NCBI RefSeq assembly: GCF_029867415.1
Contig: NW_026705481.1
Coordinates: 372,001 to 436,000 of the forward strand
Source: Vicia villosa
Taxonomy: Eukaryota; Streptophyta; Magnoliopsida; Fabales; Fabaceae
Direction of reading: 5' to 3'
DNA length: 64,000 bases
The position numbers and the translations under genes are program-made. Numbering within the stretch: the stretch's first letter is position 1; each line of letters begins with the position of its first letter. The notes under the pieces are model-generated. The model searched no databases. It was not told the origin of the DNA and saw only the letters and a program-made list of their open reading frames with translations. Shown here piece after piece: positions 36,052 to 46,446 of the stretch.

Positions 36052-38051
36052 ATGGCAGGCAATCCCGCATGACTTAGACATGGTAGGGAAACTCAAACAG
36101 CGCCCGCTAGACGTGAGTGGGCGGCACAGCTGGCATCGACCTAGGGACAGGGTAGAGTACGAGTACCCGTCCAGATGGATGAGCCTGGTTCCTCATCTGA
36201 ATCAAGGAGTCGGCTGGCTCGGGTGTCTTCTTCCCATCAAGAGGTACGTGAGGATGAGGAGGAGGTGATACCTGATGTTGACCCTCCGCACGGGGAGGAG
36301 GAGGAGAAGCAGGGCTACCCGAGAGGTCCCGACAACACTTCCTTGCTTATTTACTACCACGACCACGTCGTTGGGCGTGTCTGGGAGGGACAAGTTTTTT
36401 TTTAAATTACACTTTATAATTTAACCTTTTTTTATTTAGGTTTTTTTAATTACACTTTATAATTTAACCATTTTTTAACTAACAATCTTTTTTGTTTTTT
36501 GTTTTTGTGGTAACAGGATAGGCCGATGCTAAAATTCGTGAACCACACGCGAAAGATTTTTGATCTATTTAAACCAGATGACCAGTGGTTTAATGATGTG
36601 GTAGCTGGTTCCGGGCTCGGCAGGTTGTGCATGACCAGGTATACCACTATCAGCCACGACATGCAGGGGGCTTTCGTTGAGTGATGGCACAAGGAGACGT
36701 CTTTTTTTTACTTTCTTGTTGGGGAGATGACGACCACCTTGCACGATGTTTAGTGTCTTCTCCACCTGCCGATCAGAGGGAAGCTGCTGCACCATTCCCG
36801 GATACAGAGGGTCGAGACGATTGAGTGGATGGTCGACTATCTAGGTATGGACCCGTACATGGTTGATTTTGAGTGTCGGGAGACGAATGAGGCTCATATC
36901 CGGTTCTCCAGCTTGAGAGATTTGTATGAGAACCACTTGGTGGCGGCAACAGAGTCTAAGCAGGAGGGTGACGAGCTATTTACAGAGTACCACCGTGCCT
37001 GCGCTCTGAGGTGTTGGTTCATGTTCTTGGTAGGCACTTCACTCTTTGTGGACAAGAGTGCAACCTACGTTGACACGACATATCTCCGCTACTTTATCGA
37101 CCTGAGTACCATTAACCAGTGGAACTGGGGGGCATCTATTTTGGTATACCTATACCAGAAGCTGAATGAAGCCTCCAACTGGAGGACCAGGCAGTTGACT
37201 GGATCTTGCACACTCCTAACGGTACGTTTCCTTTTAATTATTTCACATTTATTTATGGTTCGCATTTATTTTTAACATATTATCGTATGTGTGTTTCAGG
37301 GATGGATCATCTCCTACTTCCCCCGCATCCACGGCTTCGCCATTAATCGTCAGTACAATGACGCGATGCCCAGGGCCGCCCGATACGTTCTCCAAAGGGG
37401 GAACAACACAGCGGGACCATATCGTGGGTACCTGGACTGTACTGCTCACGATGATATCCGTTGGACACCATTCACCGACTACACCATTGTTGTCCCATTC
37501 GATCACATCGCTTTATACTCAGGATGGTTGGCTTGCGGGGCCAACACCATGGTGAGGTATCTGCCGGAGCGGTGCATGAGGCAGTTTGGACACGTGCAGA
37601 TGATACCGATGTCACCTTTTAAGGCTGCTCCTGACACAGTTATCCGAGTGGAGCTTACTGCTATATTTGAGGACTGAGCGCATCATTTGGTCCCGAAGGA
37701 GTATCGGCGTATGGATGCCACCCATGAGTGGCACTGTATAGAGGGGTACGTGACATGGTTTTATCGGGTGTCACATCCTCTGATGACACCGACGCTCCCG
37801 GAGCTCCTAGGCCAGCATATGAGGAGATCTTAGAGAACCAACAGGCTGAGGATGACCATGCCACTGATCTCCTATCGATATGCCAATGGATAGAGATGCT
37901 TGGGCAGGATGCATTGGATCGAGGTATCATCGCGCACGGCGGTCTAAAGGCGGTTGCCATCGTGGAGAGGATTGTCGGTGATGCGGGCGGTGCGGCGACA
38001 TATACTAGGAAGAGGAGGTCCCAGGGAGTTAGGGTTAGGCGTACCCAGTAG
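36052..38051 (+). pseudogene. Plant mobile domain (PMD/MAIN-like) gene, inactivated
   Basis: Three exons with proper GT-AG introns: 36052-36393, 36517-37221, 37300-38051, preceded by a likely 5' intron acceptor at 36047. Exon 1 is acidic (EDEEEVIPDVDPPHGEEEE) and ends near a conserved N-terminal motif (NTSLLIYYHDHVVGRVW). Exons 2-3 hold the PMD proper: RPMLKFVNHTRKIF, the FVE-WHKETS and GEMTTTLHDV-CLLHLPI blocks, LRDLYENHLV, LRCWFMFLVGTSLFVDKSAT, WNWGASILVYLYQKLNEAS, then GWIISYFPRIHGF and IRWTPFTDYTIVV. The basic tail RKRRSQGVRVRRTQ could be a nuclear signal. In-frame stops lie at 36070, 36142, 36682, 36751 and 37675, and a frameshift near 37785 separates the C-terminus. Family members are nuclear proteins of unclear biochemistry; many copies ride in transposable elements. 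This copy cannot make a full protein. Confidence 0.8.
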
Positions 38052-38274
38052 CTGTTGCCTATTTATTTTTTAGTCTTGACTTTTTTGTATTCGGGTGTAT
38101 TATTTTGACATTTTCGTACACTATTTTTTTTATATATAATATTAGTATTTTATTCCAATTTGTGTGTTATATTTTGTTTATATCAAGCACTGTTTACATT
38201 AAGCATTGTCGTTTAATATAGAATACGGGACTAAACATTGTTTAGAAAATAAAAAAAAAAAGGTTTCTGCATAT

Positions 38275-38431
38275 TTCGGAGATGCATTTCCGAAACACCA
38301 AAAAAAAAGTGAAATTGGTGTTTTCGGAGATGCATCTTCGAAAACACCTCCAATTGATGTTTTCGGAGATACATCTCCAAATTCTGGAAAAATTTTGAAA
38401 AAAAAAACAACTTCGGAGATGCATCTCCGAA
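38275..38431. repeat. Right array of 20-bp palindromes (4 copies)
   Basis: The same palindrome as in the left array starts at 38275, 38323, 38362 and 38412 (spacing 48, 39, 50). The last copy is the exact consensus. Confidence 0.9.
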
Positions 38432-38495
38432 GCAGGGTATTTTTGAATTTTCGCTGGAGGTTCTCCTCATATGGAGGTCTACAAAAAAATTTCTT

Positions 38496-39400
38496 AAGAA
38501 AAGGAAACATGAAATCCATTTTTCTTATTTATCTCCCAATGTTTATATTTAAAGGCCCAAGCCCATAAAAACAACGGGAATATATTGCACAAATACGGGA
38601 CGTTTTATATTCCGCACCCTCTTTTTCCTTGGAGAACTATGCCATATTTTGACTCAATGCATTTTGTCCCTTCAATACATGCTTTTGAATAATTTATATT
38701 AAAATTATTGTTATAAAGTTCTTTGACAATTTTATATATAAAAACTATATAAAAAACAAAAATAAAAATAAACAATGGGTAATGATTAACCAGGAAATAT
38801 ATATATTGTATTTGATCATTTTTAAACAAATTTCATTTCTTATACACATTTCGAACATTATTTTGTATTCTATTTATAATTGAAACAATTTCAATATTTA
38901 CTTTAAATAATTGCATATGATTTTATTTAAGGAAAATTAAAAAAGTAAATTTTTTTAAAAATAGGAAGAAATTATTATTTTACTAAGAATTTTGATTTTT
39001 TTAAATAATATTTGAAATCACATTTTTTTTATATAAAACCGAAGAGTTATTTAATTATTAGAAAAAAGTGAGAGAGATATATATTTAGTTTTATGAGAAG
39101 AAAAATATATAATTTAATGAAATAGATTTTAATTTTATCAAAAATAGGAGAAAACTATTTTAAGTAACAATCATGAGTCACTAACTAGTCATTTCTAACT
39201 ATTATATTAAAATAATATCAAATGTTATAAATGATTGTATCAAATTAAAATATCAAACTTAGTAACATGACACATTCGATAACTCTTTATTGCATTTTAA
39301 ATAACACCAAGTGTAATGTGTAAATCTACAAGAATGAGTTATATAATTTTTTAAATTTTTATTTCATTTAATATAACCGTTTGATCAATCATGAGATTTG
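38496..39400. other. AT-rich interval, no gene seen
   Basis: No coding signal. The part at 39210-39290 resembles the dispersed repeat found at 39507-39665. Confidence 0.4.
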
Positions 39401-39664
<264 letters not shown>

Positions 39665-39665
<1 letters not shown>

Positions 39666-40958
39666 TAAAGAGAAGGATAAAAATCAACACTTTTCTTGAA
39701 GTTTTGTAAAACATTCGTTTTTATGCATCTCACACAAGATAGGAAGCGAGAAAGGGAGGCAAGGTGTCTAGTAAGATATTGCACTTCTTTTACATTAGTG
39801 GGGCTCCTCATATTGATGACCACCTGACATTTATCATGATTGGCTTCAATCCCCTCATTGTCAGCATGAATCCCATAAATTTCGCTGCTTGTACTCCAAA
39901 AGAGCATTTTGCGATATTTAAGCGCATATCATACTTCCTTAATAGTTGTATAATGTCCTCCAGGTCACCGACATAATTGTTTCCTTCTTCTATCTTGATG
40001 ATCATGTCGTCGGCATATACATCAAGGTTCCGTCTGATCTGATGGGTGAAGACATTGTCCATGAGTCGCTGGTATGTGGCACCAGCATTTTTGAGTCCGA
40101 AAGGCATGACATTATTGTAGTAGTTGCCATTGTTTGACATGAAGGAGGTTTTAGGGGGCATCCATATGACCCATCTTGATTTGGTAGTATCCTAAGTAGG
40201 TGTTCATAAAACTAAGCACACAGTAGGTTGAGGATACGACGACGAGGCGATCTATATCCGACAATGGGTACGAGTCTTTAGGGCAGGCAGCGTTCAGATC
40301 CGTGAAGTCCATGCATATTCTCCATTTGTTGTTAGTTTTCCGCACTAGGACCACGTTGGCCATCCAGGTGGAGTACTTCGTCTTCGTGATGAACCTGACA
40401 CTAGATAATTTTTCCACCTCTTCATTAATGGAAACCTACTTTTCCTCGCCCACCTTCCTATTCCTTTGTGCCACTGGCCTGGCGGATGGATGGATGGCAA
40501 GAAAAAAACTCACAACTTTGGTATCTATACATGGCATGTCTGGGGACCCCAGGCGAACAAGTTGACATATCTTCTAAGTCGGCCGACTAGCTCCTACCTT
40601 ATAGACAATGAGGTGCCTATCTTTGTGACTCAATAGGCGCGAGGTCCTATTCAGATCCTCTATGGGCGTGATTCATTTTTCCTTTGTGCACAACCTTGGG
40701 TCCCAACCCTCAAAGTCAGTATTTGGAACTTCAGAGGGATGGGCATCAACGGGGGAAGTTCTTCTCTGGCTGTCTTCAGGGTGCTCAGATAACATTCACG
40801 AGCCACTTGTTGATCTCCTCGGATGGTGCCCACTCTGCCATTTAGGAGCAGATATTTCATGGTTAAATATCAGGTGGATACGACCGCTCCTAGGGCGTTG
40901 ATGGCCGGGCATCCAATAATAATGTTGTAAGGTGGCATGGTATCCACGATGAGGTAGC
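39665..40958 (-). pseudogene. Ty3/gypsy reverse transcriptase relic (Tat-like)
   Basis: On the minus strand RT blocks appear in order: WMANVVLVRKTNNKWRICMD, FTDLNAACPKDSYPL, MPFGLKNAGATYQRLMD, then the catalytic YADD in DVYADDMIIK, and GFMLTMRG near 39860. The order and the NAGATYQRLMD wording place it in the non-chromovirus gypsy group related to Tat/Athila. The upstream protease part lies at 47624-47925, showing that the element at 40959-47618 inserted into this relic. Frameshifts occur near 40160 and 39860. Confidence 0.8.
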
Positions 40959-42130
40959 TGTTAGGAGTAAATTAATGGTAAATTCATGTGTTAATATAAG
41001 TGATTTCTTCTCTAAACTGATGCAACTTGTGATGAATCCATAGGTTTTTATTAATAATTGAACTGAATAAGTTTAGTTCGTGCGTAAAGCAAATCGAATC
41101 ACTTGTGGGTGTTATTGTTGCAGGTTTTGAGCTGAATAAGAACTTAAGAAGAACATGAGGAGGAAAGAAAGCTGGAAGTCTCAAAGGCTGAAGAAAAAGA
41201 TGGAAAGTACAAAGGGCGCGCCGCGCGAGTTCCTAGGCGCGCCGCGAAAATACTTCTGTTTGAGGGGCGCGCCGCGCCAGCCCGTTGCCGCGCCGCGGCC
41301 TCGGCGTTAAAAGCCCAAAAGTTCTGTTTTAAAGCCCTAGTTTTCCAAGTGGTTATATACTTTTGTGGGAGCGAAATTAGGAGATCTATCTGATTCTGAG
41401 CTGAGAACAACAATTGAAGGTGGATTCTTTACCAATTGAAGGCATTCTATTGATGAAGATGAATTCCTCCATTGATTCTTGTATGTTCTTCATATCTATG
41501 GAGAGCTAAATCCCTCTTGTTGAGTCTAAGGTAGTAGTTAACCTATGATTATACATTACCATTGATTAATTCCTGTGAACAATTATTTGAATTCATTATC
41601 AATAAGAAACCTTGTTTTTTAGTCTTAAATTATCGTTGAATCTTTGATCGAAAGAAAGGATTTAACTTTTGCCCTAGGTTACTATATTGATTCAATTGCA
41701 ATTTGCAGAGATGGAATTGTAATTGGGTTTTCATAATTATCGTTCTTAATTATTATTATCGTTATTGTGGTTTGGAGAGATCGAATCTCATACCGGTAAA
41801 AGTTATCTAATTTGATTTGCAGACATGGAATCTTATTTGAGGATAAGTGAAGATAATGATTCAAAGGATTGTTCTATTGTGAATTAATTGATAATTGTAT
41901 AGGATTAGGTTGATGAACCCTAAAGACTCAACATCTTTCTTTATTTGTTAACACAAAGTCCTTTACTTGCTTTTATTTTATTATTTGTTTTTGATATTAT
42001 TATTAGTATAAAACAAACCAAACCAAATTTCTTAACTCAAAATAAACAACTATAGAACGGCAGTGATATTAACCAATCCCTGTGGATACGATATATTACA
42101 GAAAATATTTACCCACAAATACTTTCAACA
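40959..42130 (+). repeat. 5' LTR of the young Athila-like element
   Basis: 1172 bp, starts TGTTAGGAGTAAATTAATGG, ends ACTTTCAACA. A TATA-like ttatatac lies at 41352-41359. About 60-140 bp upstream is a strongly GC-rich block (41214-41306) with repeated GGCGCGCCGCG. Confidence 0.95.
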
Positions 42131-42133
42131 AAT

Positions 42134-42151
42134 TGGCGCCGTTGCCGGGGA
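42134..42151 (+). other. Primer binding site, tRNA-Asp type
   Basis: TGGCGCCGTTGCCGGGGA, complementary to the 3' end of plant tRNA-Asp, three bases after the 5' LTR. This primer is the usual one for Athila-like elements. Confidence 0.85.
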
Positions 42152-42258
42152 TTGGTGTCAATATTGCATGCATTGCAATAGTTCTTATTTTGAGTTTTAA
42201 TTTTTATTTTCTCTTTTTGGTTGTTTCACGTGTTTGCTAGTTTTGCAGAAGATTGTGT

Positions 42259-44829
42259 ATGCGCAGCAAAGTTTCTAGCGATCAACTTCTTTTTGATCCC
42301 GAGATCGAAAGGACCGCTAGGAGGTTAAATAGCAAAGCACGAAAAAGAGCGAACATAGCAAAAGCAAGAGACAACGCAACCGCGACATCGTCACAACAAC
42401 TTGAAACCATTGACGAGTCGCAAGAAGGATTCTTCTTTCACGAACTATTCACGGAGGAAGAACCGGAAGTTATTATACAACCTACTGTTGGCAACATGGC
42501 AGCTAATGGTCCATGTGCTAATAGTCCAAGACTCAATCCTCAGTTCGCGAGAACTGCCGCCAACGGGCGACCGACAGAACTGAAGACCGGTATCATACAA
42601 TTGATTTGTGCAAGTCCTTTCGCCGGATTGGACCATGAAGACCCGTACACGCATCTTACTCGATTCTATGAGTTAGCGGGTACTACGGGTGTTGCTCAAG
42701 CTGATGAGGAAGCATTATTTAAGAGGTTGTTCCCACACTCTTTGCTATCTAAGGCAAAGGATTGGTATCTGGATCAACCCGAGGTAGTGATGACAAATTG
42801 GAACACATTGGAAGAAAAATTTCTGGAAAGGTTTTACTCTCAAAACCGATTCTTCGAAGCAAAAACAGCAATAGCAGTATTTTCTCAAGGTAGTAATGAA
42901 TCTTTGAATGAAGCATGGGAAAGGTATAAAGCTATGTTGAGAAAGTGCAAAGGACACGGTTTTTCAGACGTTGACCAAATCCATATGTTCCGTAACGGTC
43001 TCACAGCTACAAACAAGACACTTTTGGACGCCACAGCTGGTGGTTCTCTCATGTCCAAAACACCTGAAGAAGCTACTCAGATAATAGAGCGAATGGCTCT
43101 AAATGATCGTCAAGGCAATCATGATCGAACGGTAAGAGATAAGAAACCCGGAATGTTAGAGTTGAACAATAGTGATGCTCTACTTGCTCAGAACAAATTG
43201 CTAACTTCACAAGTGGAACTTTTGACACAACAAATGTCTAAACTACCACAACAAATCAAGGAGCTGAACGGGGTATCTAATTCATATCAAGTTGCTAGGT
43301 GCGAATTGTGCAAGGGAGATCATCAAACAGGATTCTGTCCACCAGTGCAAGAAGAAGAAGTGAATTACATGAATAATAACCAAGGACAAAGGCAGAATCA
43401 ATATCAGAATCAGTCATACCAACAAGGTTATCCACCAAGATATAACAATCAAGGGTACCAACAAAGGCCACCGAATCAAGGGTATCAACAACAAACCTTC
43501 CAACCATACACTCAACCACCGCAACAACAGCAAGGAGGACAATCCAAGTTGGAGGAGACCGTGAATCAGTTCATTCAAACATCAGTGATAAATCAAAAGA
43601 ACCAGGAAGCTGCAATTAAAAATCTGCAAACTCAAGTGGGTCAAATAACACATCAGCTCACTCTACAGGCACAAGGAGCCTGTCAAAACTCTACTGTGAA
43701 AAGCCCGCAAGGACAAGAGAAAATTAATGCTGTTACAACAAGGAGTCAAAAGGGTTTAGAATCGGAAAAAGAGAAAGAGGAAATAGGTGACCCTATGGTG
43801 ATGGAGGTAGATCTGGAAATAAGAGAGAACCCAAAAGAGCCAGAAGTTGTTATACCACCAATGAAACCAGTTGAAGAAAAAAATAAGAAAGCTGTTGAAC
43901 AGGTGATTAAACCACCTCCCTCTTTGCGAGTGACAAAGAAGGATTCAAAAGAGAAAGACTTTCGAAAGTTTACGGCCTTGTTCAAAAAGTTAGAAGTGAA
44001 TCTACCTTTCTTTGAAGCACTGGAGCACGTGCCTGTGTATAAGAAATTTATGAAAGAGGTGTCGGCGAAAAAAAGATCACTAGAAGGAGAACCAAAAATT
44101 GCAATCGAGAAGTGTAGTATAGTCGCTGCAGCAAGAAAGATCCCAATTAAGAGAAAAGACCCTGGGGCGGTGGCGATACCATGCACTATCAAGAATACAT
44201 CATTTAAAAAGGTACTTCTCGATTCTGGTTCTAGTGTGAGTTTAATGCCGTTATCCATTTTCAAAAGGCTTGAATTAGACAAGCTCAGTGAAAGTAAGTC
44301 GCAATTACGGTTCGCCGATCACACTATTAAGAAATCTTATGGAGTAGCGGAAGATGTACTAGTAGAAGTGGATAAGTTTGTTTTCCCTGTTGACTTCCAC
44401 ATCATGGACATTCCGGAAGATGAAGAAACTCCGATCCTTCTTGGGAGACCCTTTTTGTCGACAGGACGCTGTAATCTTGACATTGAAAAGGGGACGCTAA
44501 CGCTAAAATCATTTGATGAAGAAGTAACCTTGAAGATGCTGGGAGTCAAGAAACACAGGTCAGGGGTAAATGAGAAAAATTCAACTGGTATACCGGAAGG
44601 TGCACAAGAAAACAAAAATCTCAAAAACCTCCAAGAAAAAGTCTCTAACATATCTTCTCCAATGAAACCAAATTATGATGATGTCAAAAGTCCTAAGAGG
44701 GCTAAGGAGAGTGATCAGAATGGGGAAGATAAAGTGAAGAGAAAAGCTATCCATGCTTTTTATCTTCATGAGTTTGTGGGTATGGAAGTACAAAGTAGCG
44801 AGTGTTGGAAAAGGAAATACCCTCCATAA
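42259..44829 (+). CDS. Gag-protease polyprotein of the Athila-like element (856 aa)
   Basis: Uninterrupted ORF starting at ATG 42259 (MRSKVSSDQLLFDPEIERTA); two codons upstream in frame lack a better ATG. Parts in order: basic N-terminus (1-60); retrotransposon gag domain (about 105-300) with PYTHLTRFYELAGTTG and KAKDWYLDQPEVVMTNWNTL; a zinc knuckle CELCKGDHQTGFC (about 348-360, CX2CX3HX4C); a Gln/Tyr/Pro-rich low-complexity linker (about 370-430); a Lys/Glu-rich stretch; and an aspartic protease with LLDSGSSVSLMPLS (Asp near 655) and ILLGRPFLSTGRC. It ends with KAIHAFYLHEFVG and a stop, where RT would normally follow. Gag would form the virus-like particle and the protease would process it. 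The intact frame suggests recent function in trans with a complete relative. Confidence 0.92.
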   Translation: MRSKVSSDQLLFDPEIERTARRLNSKARKRANIAKARDNATATSSQQLETIDESQEGFFFHELFTEEEPEVIIQPTVGNMAANGPCANSPRLNPQFARTAANGRPTELKTGIIQLICASPFAGLDHEDPYTHLTRFYELAGTTGVAQADEEALFKRLFPHSLLSKAKDWYLDQPEVVMTNWNTLEEKFLERFYSQNRFFEAKTAIAVFSQGSNESLNEAWERYKAMLRKCKGHGFSDVDQIHMFRNGLTATNKTLLDATAGGSLMSKTPEEATQIIERMALNDRQGNHDRTVRDKKPGMLELNNSDALLAQNKLLTSQVELLTQQMSKLPQQIKELNGVSNSYQVARCELCKGDHQTGFCPPVQEEEVNYMNNNQGQRQNQYQNQSYQQGYPPRYNNQGYQQRPPNQGYQQQTFQPYTQPPQQQQGGQSKLEETVNQFIQTSVINQKNQEAAIKNLQTQVGQITHQLTLQAQGACQNSTVKSPQGQEKINAVTTRSQKGLESEKEKEEIGDPMVMEVDLEIRENPKEPEVVIPPMKPVEEKNKKAVEQVIKPPPSLRVTKKDSKEKDFRKFTALFKKLEVNLPFFEALEHVPVYKKFMKEVSAKKRSLEGEPKIAIEKCSIVAAARKIPIKRKDPGAVAIPCTIKNTSFKKVLLDSGSSVSLMPLSIFKRLELDKLSESKSQLRFADHTIKKSYGVAEDVLVEVDKFVFPVDFHIMDIPEDEETPILLGRPFLSTGRCNLDIEKGTLTLKSFDEEVTLKMLGVKKHRSGVNEKNSTGIPEGAQENKNLKNLQEKVSNISSPMKPNYDDVKSPKRAKESDQNGEDKVKRKAIHAFYLHEFVGMEVQSSECWKRKYPP

Positions 44830-46431
44830 AACAAGGGGTAATGGACCGTCGAGCCATGCGACGTTAAACGAAGCACTTTGTGGGAGGTAACCCACACTTC
44901 TAATGTTTTATTTTTGTCTATTGTTATTCCAGGAAATAATAAGGGAACCTTTCTGGTGAAAGCTAGGAAGAGGCAAGTAATATTGTAATACCCTCTGTGA
45001 GTTAACCCTCTCGGGCTTGTTACGAAACATTGAGGTCAATGTTTAGTTTAAGTTTGGGGGTGGATTTACTCTTTGAATTTTTTTATGTTCAATCTTATGT
45101 TTTTATGTCTGTTATGTACTCCCAGTTAGAGTAAGTAGTCCCATAACAAAGCGGGAATCTCAAGCAAAGCATCAACAATGAAGCAACATGTATGAAAGTG
45201 GTAGTAAGTGAATGTTCAAAATTTTTGAGTTTCACTCTCTTTTTCAATAAGTAACAAAGCAGGTATGAATTTTTGAACTCAAACTCTTAATGTGTGCAAT
45301 GAAACTTAAGGTGTTAGTAAATACTGTCAGAAGTTTTTTATGGTACACTATTGTATTGAATTGGTTTAGCCTTAACCATTGTGAGGAAAGCCTTCCATTG
45401 TTTACTATATGCAGGAGACCATCAATTGTCTTGACTTGTTTGTATCATGCTAAACCGGTTGTTGCATCGTTTGTGGAAATCTGTGAAAGTGATTTAGGCA
45501 CTTATTTGAATCTGAGAGTTCTTTTAGCCTATTCTAACGCAACTTAATTTCTTCTGTGAGAGTGTGATCTTTTGCTAACCATTCTTTGAGCCTGAGGTCA
45601 AGATAAGAATCATAATATGCACCAAGGAAAATACCTGGTGAGTTTTGATCTCAATGAAAAGTTTTGTTCTGGATCATCAACCATAAAATTTGGTGATGTG
45701 TTTTCTCTTTGACCTTTTTAGAAAGTAGGGGAGCATTCATATAATCTGAATACAGGTTGATCTCCAAGTTGGGGAGAGTCACATTTAAAAGAAGAGTAAG
45801 TACTTATGGTAATCGGTGGAAGATAAAAGAAGTCGTAGCTTGAAAAAAAAAAGAGAAGTAACAACGTTTGAATATAAAGATTGTTGAAAAAAAAAAAGTG
45901 AAAAAGAAGAATCAAACTACGAATGAATGAAAAAAAAAGATGGACAGGTAAAGGAATTAGAGTTTTAGAGAAAAAGAAATAAGTTATGAATTGGATGCTT
46001 CCCTATATTAGGAACAACCCTTGATTATCTTCTTTTCTTTGAATCTAAACCGCATTACAACCCTAGAAAGACCTTCTGATTCTCAGATTCCACAGTACTT
46101 GATGCTAGCAATTTGGTGAACGTATGATATGGATCTTTGTTGATTTAATTGTTTGGAGGAGTGTTTAACCCCTCTTTTATTCATCATACTTTTTGATGAG
46201 AGTGATTAGTGCTGATTCAATTACAATTGTGTAGTGTTTTGAACTTCTGGAGGTAATTTGCTTTCAACGTTTGTTTCATGTGGATGTTCTGAGTTTGCAG
46301 GTAGAAGAGGAGTATTTGATTTGGTTAATGGATTGAACCACTTGAGAAAAACTTTTTGAAAAACTTGTTGTTTGATTGTCGGTAAACTTTGCTGGAGGTA
46401 AGTAATTTTGTTTAGGGACAAACAAAACTCT
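44830..46431 (+). other. Non-coding 3' region of the Athila-like element
   Basis: No ORF resembling pol or an envelope-like protein. It holds the post-integrase signature at about 44848-44895, a purine tract aagtttgggggtgg near 45050, and a second copy of the polypurine motif (aagttggggagagt, 45766-45779). A-rich runs follow at 45840-45940. Confidence 0.7.
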
Positions 46432-46446
46432 AAGTTGGGGAGAGTT
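46432..46446 (+). other. Polypurine tract of the Athila-like element
   Basis: aagttggggagagtt immediately before the TG of the 3' LTR at 46447, the priming site for plus-strand DNA. Confidence 0.8.

Larger units (their letters stand above)
35349..38495 (+). mobile_element. Transposon-like unit carrying a plant mobile domain gene
   Basis: The ends are inverted repeats: the left (35349) has GAAATTTCTTTATAGACCTCC preceded by G, the right (38473-38495) its complement; 19 of 22 positions agree. Inside each end lies an array of a 20-bp palindrome, and between them a three-exon PMD gene relic. TIR length and layout fit a Mutator-like or similar DNA element, but no transposase is present and the target duplication is unclear because the flanks are A-rich. 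Confidence 0.55.

Noticed and set aside
35383..38568. Frames rich in SEMHLRK or FGDAFPK repeats at 35.4 and 38.3 kb
   Set aside because: They are translations of the 20-bp palindrome arrays, not protein repeats.
43746..44895. Long minus-strand frames (up to 178 codons)
   Set aside because: Shadows of the gag-protease ORF on the plus strand.
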